Of a DNA stretch of 64,000 nt, positions 43,227 to 53,776 are shown one piece after another; position 1 is the stretch's first letter, and each line of letters opens with the position of its first letter. The notes under the pieces were generated by a model. The model was not told the origin of the DNA. It saw only the letters and a list, made by a program, of their open reading frames with translations, and made no database searches. The position numbers and the translations under genes are program-made. This DNA comes from Sanguinoderma infundibulare (Eukaryota > Basidiomycota > Agaricomycetes > Polyporales > Polyporaceae), in contig JAVLRN010000012.1 in assembly GCA_032821775.1 (NCBI GenBank), positions 434,001-498,000 of the forward strand, written 5' to 3'.

Positions 43227-45093
43227 CTATGAGATGGTCTCGTCCTCGTCTGTGATTGGGATACCGAAGCGCTCCTTGACGCATCGTACTGTGGCAGCAT
43301 CGCCAGTATTCTGTCATCGTAACCGTGAGCATAAAACAACAACTCAAGTTCGGTTATCCTACAAACCTTGCTGATCTCGTCGCTGATCTTGACCGTCGGC
43401 TTGCCCGCTACTGAGGAGAGCTTAATGACCATATTCAATGCTTTACTCTTCTCTAACCCCCCGCTTGACTTCTTCTTGAAGTCGTTCGACAACGACGTTC
43501 CAATACCAAACGAACCTGTGTGATACAAATCAGAGGCCACGACGCCTGAGTCCAAAATAGGGAACGACGACCAACACTTGAAACCGAGTTCGTCGCACTG
43601 CTTCTTGAGCTTCAATGCTTTCTCGACATTCAACGCGTCCGAAAAGATAATCGTCTTCTTTGTGTGATCCACTCCGAGTTGTTCGTATACCTCCTTCGCG
43701 CGCGGCGCAAATACGAATGGATCACCGGAATCTTGACGAAGACCGATCCAGTGCTCAGCAAAGTGTTTGTTTGCCAGGAAGTCCTGCATAAACGAACATG
43801 GTCAATGTGATCGGCTGAAAATAGGCATATGAACCCACCTTGTAGAAAGCTTTGGTTGAAAATGTGTCGGTAAGGGCGAGGAGGAGCGCATTCGGGTATG
43901 TCTTCTCCCATAGTTCGAGCGCGGTCCCGTTCGCATGCTCATAGCCCCTGAGTGCACCGACCTGTGGAAGAAATACGTCAGGGACGCGGATTATCTCAAA
44001 TCTGCGATACATACACCCATGAACCACTCGCTGCGAGACTGTGATTAGCAAAGTTGCGGCGTCCGTAGGATGCCACGGAGATCCTACTGAGCAATAGTCC
44101 CCACAGGCGTGGCATCGAACTTCATGGCGAAGTGCATCTGGAAGCGATACGTTCAATGGTTGCCAACACATAGAGCTTGTGGATGAATCACATTGCTGGT
44201 ACCGTTCACCTTTCCCGTCCCAGGGTAGTCGCGCTCCGCCCGAAGAAGGGCCTCCATAACAATCTCCTGCGTCTTAGCGGATCGCCTTCTCCGGGTACCG
44301 AACTCGCTGACCACACAGCCGGCCTGGAGAAGCGTGACCGCCTTCTGATATGCCGCATCTGGGACAAGACATTGAGCCATCCAGAAGGACGTATTACGTC
44401 CACAAAACCTACCTTCCTGCCCTTCATAGTCCCAATCAGTATCCGTTGTCGTGAAATACATCTCGCTCAGACAGGCCATAAGTGGCACCTCCCAAAGGAT
44501 GGTCTCATGCCATGGTCCTATCGCGTCGATTTGAATGCGACCCCGCGTTGTCGGGTCACCTCTCTCGTTCATTTCCACGTCCTCCGGAACGGGCTCGAAC
44601 CGGAAACGGAGCTGTGCCGGCTTGAAGCGATACGCCTCAAGGTAGTCGAGGTACGCAGGCTTGAAATAGGGGCACGCCTTCTCGAGCCACGCGCGTTCCT
44701 CCTTCGTGAGTCTGACCTTGTCGAACTCTATGCACGGCGGAGAGGTTTGACGTCAATATCAATATCGAATTCGCTACAGACGGATATGCCGGCACGCGGA
44801 GAACCGGAAGAACGCACGGGCGGCGGACCGCTTGAAATGGTCGAAACACTCGTGGGTGAAGTACACGTTCTTGTCGCGGTGTGTGAACTTGTATGTGCCT
44901 TGCACCCCGGGGAAATGCTGCAGCACAGCTTGCTGCATCGTGAACTAGAACGCGTGCAGGAGGGGTAATGTCAGTGATCGTCGTTGGAGCTCCGAGCCAA
45001 ATGGGTTGAGTCGAGTAGATCAACGCTCGCCTTGTAGAGATCGGTGTCCAGTAAGGACAAGGGAATCACCGCATGTTCCGCTTGCTGAGCCAT
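43227..45093 (-). CDS. NPT1: Nicotinate phosphoribosyltransferase (Npt1)
   Basis: First step of the Preiss-Handler route: nicotinate + PRPP + ATP to nicotinate mononucleotide. About 430 residues, several introns. Motifs in order: MAQQAEHAVIPLSLLDTDLY, FTMQQAVLQHFPGVQGTYKF, AIGPWHETILWEVPLMACLS, CVVSEFGTRRRRSAKTQEIV, KVNGTSNMHFAMKFDATPVG with TIAHEWFMGVGALRGYEHAN, GLRQDSGDPFVFAPRAKEV, IIFSDALNVEKAL and GFKCWSSFPI, FGIGTSLSNDF. These include the PRPP/nicotinate-binding FGTRRR and FGIGT. Ends DEDETIS. Head to head with RRP41. Confidence 0.93.
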
Positions 45094-45316
45094 TGCGTGT
45101 GTTCCCAGCAGACTGTGGGTCAGTGGTAGTAGCAGAGAAAGCGGGTGGGGCTCGGGGAGGATGTCTATCCCGAGTCAAGTCCGCGGCAAATTATGTCATT
45201 AACCCTAACCTACCCCTTCCAGATTCAATTGCAAGATCGCCGTTCCAGCCCGTCGTTTCTCCATCCTCTTCTCCACGTCCACCATGGTCAGTCACTCGAG
45301 CTTGATTTCCATGTAG

Positions 45317-46212
45317 ATGATGCTTAAGGGCGTGCAGAGCTCGCGAATAGAGATTCTGAATGACGGAGGGTTCCGCTCCGACGGCCGCAAGCAGTACGAA
45401 CTCCGGGACATCACCATAGACCTCTCCCAACAGGGCACCGCGGACGGTTCTGCCCAGATCAGCCACGGGCTTACGCAAGTCCTCGTCACCGTTTTCGGTC
45501 CTAGGGAAGCCAAGATGCGTTCACATACTCTGCACGACCGCGCTGTCTTGAACGTCGAGATGAGTGTGGCGCCGTTTAGCACGGGTGAGCGCAGAAAGCG
45601 TTCAAAAGCAGACAGGTTTGTACACCATCTCTCACTTCCCCGGTCACGCGCCATTCGGGCCTTCTTCCTTATATGCTGATGCATAACAAGCGTTACAGAC
45701 GAATACTTGAAATGGCCGCCATGATCGCGGCCACCTTCGAACCTGTCGTCCAAACGACCCTCTACCCCCGCTCCCAAATCGACATCTACGTCCACGTCCT
45801 CCAGCAAGATGGGTCCCTCTTGCCCGCTTGCATCAACGCGACGACTTTAGCGCTAGTTACCGCAGGCGTCCCCCTAGACGATTTTGTCTGTGCGGTGACT
45901 GGTGGCGTACACTCGACATCGCCCCTCCTGGACCTGACGACTCTCGAGGAGAACGACGTGCCACACATGACGGTCGCGGTTATGCCCCGGACGCGGAAAG
46001 TGACGCTCGTCACGATGGAGACCCGTTTGCACGTCGAGCGGTTCCGGGAGCTGTTCGAGCTCGCATGCGAGGCAGGACAGACGATCCACAAGGAGATGAA
46101 GTATGCCGTCAAGGACCGCACGATCGCGCTCGTCGGCGCGATGGATGCAGGGTCGAAGGCAGGGACTGTAGACGACAGGGACAGAGATGTGATCATGGAA
46201 GACAGAATATGA
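45317..46212 (+). CDS. RRP41: Exosome subunit Rrp41 (Ski6)
   Basis: RNase PH-like ring subunit of the RNA exosome (rRNA processing and mRNA decay). Two exons, 45317-45615 and 45699-46212, about 270 residues. Motifs are RIEILNDGGFRSDGRKQYEL, GLTQVLVTVFGPREAKMRS, NVEMSVAPFSTGERRKR, then after the intron FEPVVQTTLYPRSQIDIYVH, GSLLPACINATTLALVTAGV and MTVAVMPRTRKVTLV. Start at MMLKGVQSSRIEIL; the second Met is one codon on. The tail is convergent with TRM8, 75 bp between stops. Confidence 0.93.
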
Positions 46213-46287
46213 ACTTGTTATGCTTCTTCCTACACCGCGTCCACTTTCTTGCATCTCTCATCGCACGCGCACACACGTCCGGTTCGG

Positions 46288-47331
<1,044 letters not shown>

Positions 47332-47568
47332 CGTGCGAGGCGGTCGATGTGCGTGCTTGCTGCGTTGCAGGATGCAATCAAATCACTCTCGCTCAGAGTC
47401 AGATGCCCTCCTCCCATTGGTCCCACCGCTCGGGAACGGGTCGGAAACACACGACCGACCGCTGCCGGGCGACATCACGTGGTCCGCGCGACTTTGCGCT
47501 CATAACCCCCGAGTCGCCAGCTCGTCTTCTTTCTCTCCTTCACCCACTCCCCGCCGTCGTCGTGTGCC
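47332..47568. promoter_or_regulatory. TRM8 / citrate synthase promoter with CCAAT and CACGTG
   Basis: 237 bp between start codons. ATTGG (reverse CCAAT) at 47416-47420 is a possible HAP-complex site, and CACGTG at 47476-47481 is a possible bHLH site. Both kinds of site are known upstream of respiratory genes in fungi; their use here is inferred. Confidence 0.45.
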
Positions 47569-49388
47569 ATGTCGTCCGCCCTCCGTTGTGCCATCCAGCA
47601 GGTATACCCCCATCGCGCCGACTGTGCCCGAGCCATTACTCACCCAAGCCTTGTGATTCACTAGTCGCGCCGTTCTGCGTTCGCGCGCTCGGCCCGCTTC
47701 GCGTCCACCTCGGCCAAGGCACCCACCCTTAAGGAGCGTCTTGCGGAGCTCATTCCCGCCGAGATTGAGAATGTATGCGCTTCTAAACCCTTCGTTCTCC
47801 CTTCTCGCAGCCCACTAACCTTTTCGCTGGCAATAGGTCAAGGCGGCGCGTGCAGCCCACGGCAAGAAGTCCTTCGGCCCGGTCCTCGTCGACCAGCTTT
47901 ATGGGTCCGTAGATCCCCCGCATTACCCCGCATCACCTGCTCATTTCTCTCCGCAGTGGCATGCGCGGTCTTCCCGCTCTCATCTGGGACGGCTCCGTTC
48001 TCGATGCTGGTGCGTGCCTTCGTCGTTCCTACCTTCGCCTCGCCCTTAACCTTTTTTTACACAGAGGAGGGTATCCGTTTCCGTGGCAAATCCATCCCCG
48101 AGATTCAGCAGGCTCTCCCCAAGGCCCCCGGCGGGTCTGAACCCCTACCCGAAGGTCTCTTCTGGCTCCTCGTCACCGGCGAGGTCCCTACTCAGGAGCA
48201 GGTCGCTGCCCTCTCCAAGGACTGGGCCGCCCGTGCTTCCCTCCCCTCGTTCGTCGAGGAGATCCTTGACCGCTGCCCTCCCACGCTCCACCCCATGTCC
48301 CAGTTCTCGCTCGCGGTTACTGCCGTAAGTTTTGACGTCATTACTGCTTCCGTCGATTCCAGTTTTCTCACCTCGACCTCAATCCCCAATCTAGCTCAAC
48401 CATGATTCGGCATTCGCCAAGGCGTACCAGCAGGGCATTTCCAAGAAGGAGTACTGGCAGCCCACTTTCGAGGATGCCATGGACCTGTGAGTTGTATGCA
48501 TCCAGGCAAAGTTGCCGTCACTGACAGCGGTTCTCTAGTATTGCCAAGCTCCCTAGCATCGCCGGTCGCATTTACCGCAACGTCTACGGAGGTGGCAAGC
48601 TGCCCGCAATCGATCTCGAGAAGGACTACTCGTACAACCTTGCCAACTTCCTTGGCTTCGCCGACAAGCCCGACTTTGTCGAGCTCATGCGTCTCTACAT
48701 CACCATTCACTCGGACCACGAGGGTGGAAACGTCTCTGCCCACACCGGCAAGCTTGTTGGTTCCGCCCTCTCGGACCCCTTCCTCGCCTTCGGTGCTTCC
48801 TTGAACGGTCTTGCAGGCCCGCTCCACGGTCTTGCCAACCAGGAGGTCCTCATTTGGCTCCGCAAGATGCAGTCCAAGATTGGCGAGAATGCGTCTGACG
48901 AGGCCGTGCGCGAGTACGTCTGGACGACGCTTAAGGGCGGTCAGGTCGTTCCTGGTTATGGCCACGCCGTTCTTCGCAAGACCGACCCCCGTTACATGGC
49001 TCAGCGCGAGTTCGCGCTCAAGCACCTGCCCAACGACTCGATGTTCAAGCTCGTCAACCAGGTGTACAACATCGTTCCCAACGTTCTCCTTGAGGCTGGC
49101 AAGGCCAAGAACCCCTGGCCGAACGTTGACGCACACTCTGGTGTGCTCCTGACGTACTACGGTCTCGACCAGATGAACTTCTACACCGTCCTCTTCGGTG
49201 TATCGCGTGCATTTGGTGTTGCCTCGCAACTCATCTGGGATCGTGCTCTTGGTGCCCGTGCGTACTTTTGCGCCATGAACGATTTGTGCTTTAGGCTGAC
49301 TTAACTGCTCATCGTTACAGCTCTTGAGCGCCCCAAGTCGTACTCGACAGAGGCCATCAACAAGATTTTCAAGGACAAGACACAGTGA
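47569..49388 (+). CDS. CIT1: Mitochondrial citrate synthase
   Basis: Condenses acetyl-CoA and oxaloacetate in the TCA cycle. About 470 residues, eight exons. The presequence is basic ([19 protein letters not shown]). Motifs: [55 protein letters not shown]. The catalytic residues are visible: His in [11 protein letters not shown], His in [15 protein letters not shown] and Asp in [36 protein letters not shown] follows and the last exon gives [20 protein letters not shown]. The presequence marks it as the mitochondrial form. Codon use is strongly C-ending, suggesting high expression. Start ATG 47569. Confidence 0.96.
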
Positions 49389-49653
49389 GGCTGCTTTTGT
49401 CCGCGATAAAACCTCTGCATTTGAGGACTACGTGCACGACCTGTGGTTTCGATGCGCATGTGTGATGACCCATAGACGTTTTAGTGTAGACTGCATTTCT
49501 GTTGACCCAGCAGTGCTTACGTAATAACCCATGATCTATGTAGTCTACTGACGCGCGTGTGCATGTGCATCGGCGACGTCCTCAACACTCGTGCCGTTTG
49601 TCTTCAACTTGCACCCACCTCTGAACGCTGTCTTCGGCTTGGCCTCCCCTCCT

Positions 49654-50523
49654 ATGTCTGATGCACGCGCCCTTCTTCGTGCCAAACGTCAAGAAGTTCG
49701 AATCAGTCATCCTCTAGCTGCATACACTTCGTCTGGTCAACTCCGCTGTGTAGCATGCGATACGAATGTCAAACACGCGTCGGCATGGGAAGGCCACATC
49801 GGTAGCAAGTCCCATCGCACGAATGCGGCACGCCTTCGGGAAGAACGTGCACGGGTAGCGCAAAGGGAGGAGGAGGAGCGGGAGACCCTGAAGCGGAAAG
49901 CGAGGGAGGTGGACGAGGCGGAGGAAGACGAAGAGGACGAGGACGAGGCCATGCCGGCGTCCGACGCGAAGAGGCGGAGGATAGACAGCGAGGAGCCATC
50001 CCCCGCCGCATCCACGACCGCGAAGGCACAACGGACCGCTCTCCCCGCAGACTTCTTCTCCGATCCCTCGATGGCGCCACCCCCGCCAGCGTCGGACGAG
50101 GATGAGGAGGGAGAGAGTACGGAGGGAACAACGGGAGCACCACCAGCAGCACCGACGGACGCGCTCGACCTCGAATGGCAGCGATTCCAACAGGCCGTGA
50201 TTGACGCGCCCGACTACCAAGAAACATACGAACGCGCGACGGTCGTGGCTGAGCCTGTACTCGCGACGGAGGTGCCGCAGGGCTTCCCCACAGCCGCAGC
50301 CGAAGGTGCGGTGGGCGAGCCGGATGAGCAGGAGCTGGACGACGAGGCGAAGCGGAGGAAGAAGGAGCAGGAGGAGCGGGAGCTGATCATGGACAGGCTC
50401 ATGGAGGAGGAACAGGCGCAGGAGGAGGCGGACGCGCGGGTGTCGGTGCTGAAGAACAAGCTCGATGCACTCAAGAAGAAGCGCGAGGCTGCGAAGGCAG
50501 CGAAGAAGGGCACGTCTTCATGA
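49654..50523 (+). CDS. ZNF830/CCDC16-like zinc-finger protein
   Basis: A single-exon gene of 289 residues. One matrin-type C2H2 finger lies near the N-terminus: LRCVACDTNVKHASAWEGHI followed by GSKSH. A charged helix (EERARVAQREEEERETLKRK) follows, then acidic Ser/Pro-rich stretches, the motif TALPADFFSD, LDLEWQRFQQAVIDAPDYQE, and a long C-terminal coiled coil rich in Glu/Lys. This matches ZNF830, a nuclear factor found in late spliceosomal complexes and genome maintenance. The start MSDARALLRAKRQEV at 49654 is preferred to the earlier ATG at 49591. Same strand as citrate synthase. Confidence 0.82.
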   Translation: MSDARALLRAKRQEVRISHPLAAYTSSGQLRCVACDTNVKHASAWEGHIGSKSHRTNAARLREERARVAQREEEERETLKRKAREVDEAEEDEEDEDEAMPASDAKRRRIDSEEPSPAASTTAKAQRTALPADFFSDPSMAPPPPASDEDEEGESTEGTTGAPPAAPTDALDLEWQRFQQAVIDAPDYQETYERATVVAEPVLATEVPQGFPTAAAEGAVGEPDEQELDDEAKRRKKEQEERELIMDRLMEEEQAQEEADARVSVLKNKLDALKKKREAAKAAKKGTSS

Positions 50524-50628
50524 TACGTCTGAGATGTGGGGTTATGCAGGGTGGAATGTATGTAAGTACGAGCGAGTCAGTGCGTACTAGAGAATACTAT
50601 ACTACGGGATGCTAAGATGCGAGGTGTT

Positions 50629-51969
50629 CTAGACAGATGCGCCCTCAACCGTCATCTTCTCCTTCATCTCCTTCATCGCCGCCTCCTGGCCATCCCCTCC
50701 CAGCCCTACCCACGATCCCCAATCCATCCCTCGTTTGTGGAACATCATGAGTCCCAACAAAACCGGAAGATACCATAGACTATGCTGGAACACCTTCCTC
50801 GCCTGCTTCTCCCCGCCATGCTTCCAGAACTGGTATGCCGCGTTCACGCAGACGGCGTGTGGCACAACCGTTGTGAGCGCGAACGCCCACGTCGTGAGCC
50901 CCGAAAGAGGAAGAAGGATCGACGTAGCGGGCACGAGCAGCAGCGCATGTCGAAGCGCCACGGTCGCATTCTTGTGCGGGTCGAGCACGCAGAGCATCCG
51001 GTACCCCGCCTGAGCATACGACTCGCGTACCAGGTGCGAGAGTCCGTTAAAGTGGGGGAACTGCCAACTGTAGAGCAGCAAAAATAGCGCGAGTGGGGCG
51101 AGCGGGTTCTCCGCTGCGGCGAGAACGTCGGGCGGGATGGAAGAGAGGAAGGACGGGAGGACGAGCTCAATGTTCTGGAGAGAGGAAGGGACGAGCGAGC
51201 CGCCGCAAGCAGTCCAGCCCATGAGCGGGGGAATGCCCCCGACGACGGCGCCGATCCAGGTGTTGGCGATGCTCTTCCGCTTGAGATATGTATATGCCCC
51301 AGCGTACAATGCTATGTTCGCTGCTCCCAGGAAAGCCGTCGTGGGGTTGACCATGGTCCAGAGGAGGGCGGGGCCTGCGATACCTGTCGTGACTGCGAAC
51401 GCGGTTGCGTGCAGTGGACTGATAGCTCGTCGGACGAGCGGGCGATTGCGTGTGCGCGCCATCTGCGCGTCATAAGGCACCTCTTGGATTTGGTTGAACG
51501 TGTTTGCGGAGGCGGAGCAGAGGGCAGTTCCGAGGGCGGTCGAGAGGAGGACGGGAACGGTGGTAGGAAGGGGTGAGAGGGCCACACCTGACATTGCGGT
51601 CAAGACAACGAGGACGGTAAGACTAGACTTGGATAGCTGAACGTAAATCTTGGTTAGCCGTTGCGGTGTGAGCACCTCCGCATGCTTGTAAGCCTTTGCG
51701 GCGAGTTCGACGGAAGGGGAGTATGTCGCGTCAATGGAGTGACCGCGAACGACTTGGGCGACCGGACGGGGAGGGTTCGGCGCATTTTTGCCCTTTGCAG
51801 ACCACCTCTGGTTGTCGAAAAAGAAGGCAGAGAAATTTGTCTGCTTCTGGTCTACAACGGTAGAGGCGCGGCGTAATTGGAGGCCCGGGATTACTGGTCT
51901 TGCACTCCGGATGTTGGCAGCGCAGCTCCGGCAGACGTATGCCGCTAGCGGGCTGCGTACGCCGTTCAT
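50629..51969 (-). CDS. COX10: Heme A: farnesyltransferase (Cox10)
   Basis: Mitochondrial inner-membrane UbiA-type prenyltransferase that converts heme B to heme O for complex IV. 446 residues in one exon. The N-terminus is a basic presequence (MNGVRSPLAAYVCRSCAANI). The prenyl-diphosphate site is SANTFNQIQEVPYDAQMART with RNRPLVR. The second loop has YSWQFPHFNGLSHLVRESYA. About eight hydrophobic segments are visible, e.g. SLTVLVVLTAMSGVALSPLP and LFLLLYSWQFP. The frame stays open upstream to an ATG at 52173, but the start at 51969 gives a proper presequence. Intronless, unlike its neighbours. Confidence 0.94.
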   Translation of the reverse strand: MNGVRSPLAAYVCRSCAANIRSARPVIPGLQLRRASTVVDQKQTNFSAFFFDNQRWSAKGKNAPNPPRPVAQVVRGHSIDATYSPSVELAAKAYKHAEVLTPQRLTKIYVQLSKSSLTVLVVLTAMSGVALSPLPTTVPVLLSTALGTALCSASANTFNQIQEVPYDAQMARTRNRPLVRRAISPLHATAFAVTTGIAGPALLWTMVNPTTAFLGAANIALYAGAYTYLKRKSIANTWIGAVVGGIPPLMGWTACGGSLVPSSLQNIELVLPSFLSSIPPDVLAAAENPLAPLALFLLLYSWQFPHFNGLSHLVRESYAQAGYRMLCVLDPHKNATVALRHALLLVPATSILLPLSGLTTWAFALTTVVPHAVCVNAAYQFWKHGGEKQARKVFQHSLWYLPVLLGLMMFHKRGMDWGSWVGLGGDGQEAAMKEMKEKMTVEGASV

Positions 51970-52394
51970 GTCATCTGCTGTTGTCCCGCGATGAGTGGAG
52001 AGGAGGGTGATTAGGAATGAGTCGCATACGCACCGAAATGAGCGTCGAGGAGGAGGTCGGGCGAGCAGGCGCCGGGGCGGTGGAGGGTGGTGACTGCTGG
52101 TGACTGTCAGTGTTGGTGGGCGGTGACGCGCGCTTTCCCAGGAGCCAGCTTGCTTTCCTCCACCATCACCCACTCGACCAGCGAGTCCGACACGGCGGCA
52201 GGGTACACGACGGCGCAGGGGACGACGTAGGCCTGTTCATACGCAGTAGGAGAGGCACTATTTATCATCGGCACGTCTCTCGACAACTCTAAATATTCTA
52301 CTGCTATTGTTCGTCACGACTCAACGCCCAACGCCCACCTACAATCACCAACATCTCTCGCGCACCCCTTCATCCCCTTTGACTTGGTTGCGCA
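51970..52394. promoter_or_regulatory. Head-to-head promoter, COX10 / U1-70K
   Basis: 425 bp between start codons. A TATA-like AAATATTC lies at about 52290-52297, roughly 100 bp before the U1-70K ATG. The COX10 side is GC-rich. Confidence 0.4.
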
Positions 52395-53776
52395 ATGCCG
52401 GGCACACACTTACTACCCCCGAACCTCCTCAAACTTTTCGCGCCGAGGCCGCCGCTGCCTTATACCCGCCCACTAGACCGTGACATCGACCGCGTCAAGC
52501 CAAAAAATGTCGGTGGAGTCGGTGTCCTTCTCGCATCACTGCGAGAGGCGAAGACACAGGGCATGATGGAATCAGGAGATACTGGCGAGGATGAAAGAGA
52601 TGGTATGGAAGAAGGCGAGGAACCTGCTTTTACGCACGCGGAGGAGACAAAGAGGGCGATCCGGAGGGAGGAAAGGAAGAAAAAGAAGGCCGAAGAGTTC
52701 CAGAAGTCCAAGGACAACTGTATGTCTTCTCGGTCTACGCGTTCCCGCCCCTTACTAACCTTTTGGCAGACAAACCGTCAGAGGATGCCGAGGCTATTGG
52801 TGACCCCTACAAGACCTTGTTCATCTCGCGCCTGGTATGTGCTCATTTGTTTCACTGTACTTCAATACTAATATCCTACCGCAGCACAAAAACGCGACGG
52901 AGAACGACCTCAGACGTGAATTTGAAGGCTTCGGCAGCATTGAACGGGTGAGGATTGTCCGTGACAAGAACGGCCGCAGCCGAGGTTACGCGTTCATCGT
53001 GTTCGAGCGCGAACGCGACATGAAAGGTAACATTCTTCTTTTCGCTGTTGAACACGCTCACCCAGCATGCATCTTCACGCCCATCTGCATTGTGGCGTAA
53101 TGTTTTCATTTTAGCTGCATACAAGGACTCTGACAGGCTCCACATCATGGGCAAGCGAGTTCTCGTAGACGTCGAACGTGGTCGTACGGTGAGAGGGTGG
53201 AAGCCACGTCGCCTTGGCGGTGGGTTGGGTGGTAGGCCAAAGCCCGAGCCGCCTGCGTTCGGTGGTAGTGCTGGGCGGGGTGGGTTTAGAGGAGGATTCC
53301 GAGGTGGCGATCGGGGTGGTGGATTCCGAGGAGGGCGAGGTGGTGGCTTTCGCGGTGGACGAGGTGGGTTTGGCGGCGACAGGTTCGGCGGTCCCAGGGA
53401 CGATTTTGGTGGAGGAGGACGTGGTGGATTCGGCGGCGGTTACAGGTAAGACAATAACATGAACGTTCCCACAAGTCATGGGCGACGTGCTGACATGCTG
53501 TTTTACAGGGGGCGCGGCAGTGGCATCGGGTACCAAGGTGGTGGATTCGGCGGACCCCCTCCAGACCATGGCCCGGGAGGGTTCGGAGGCGGCCCACCAG
53601 GTGGATACGGCGGCGGACCTCCCGGGGGTGGCTACGGCGGTCCGCCTGGTGGTGGTCCTGGTGGGTATGGTCCCCCTGGAGGCGGATACGGAGGCGGCGG
53701 AGGATTTCGCAGTGACCTCAAGCGCGAAGGGCCTGGTGGGTTTGATGACCGGGATGTCAAACGCCCCCGGTACTAG
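52395..53776 (+). CDS. SNP1: U1 snRNP 70 kDa protein (Snp1)
   Basis: Binds stem-loop I of U1 snRNA for 5' splice-site recognition. About 355 residues, six exons. The N-terminal U1-binding helix region is [20 protein letters not shown] with [11 protein letters not shown] coiled helix follows ([17 protein letters not shown]). The RRM has RNP2 in KTLFISRL and RNP1 in [10 protein letters not shown], with [18 protein letters not shown] and [20 protein letters not shown], the typical U1-70K C-terminal RRM edge. The tail is RGG/FRGG and PPGGGYGG repeats instead of the Arg-Ser repeats seen in animals. Ends [10 protein letters not shown]. Confidence 0.93.

Noticed and set aside
51970..52173. N-terminal extension of COX10 to 52173
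   Set aside because: The added 68 residues are Pro/Arg-rich with no presequence character; the ATG at 51969 gives a normal mitochondrial presequence.
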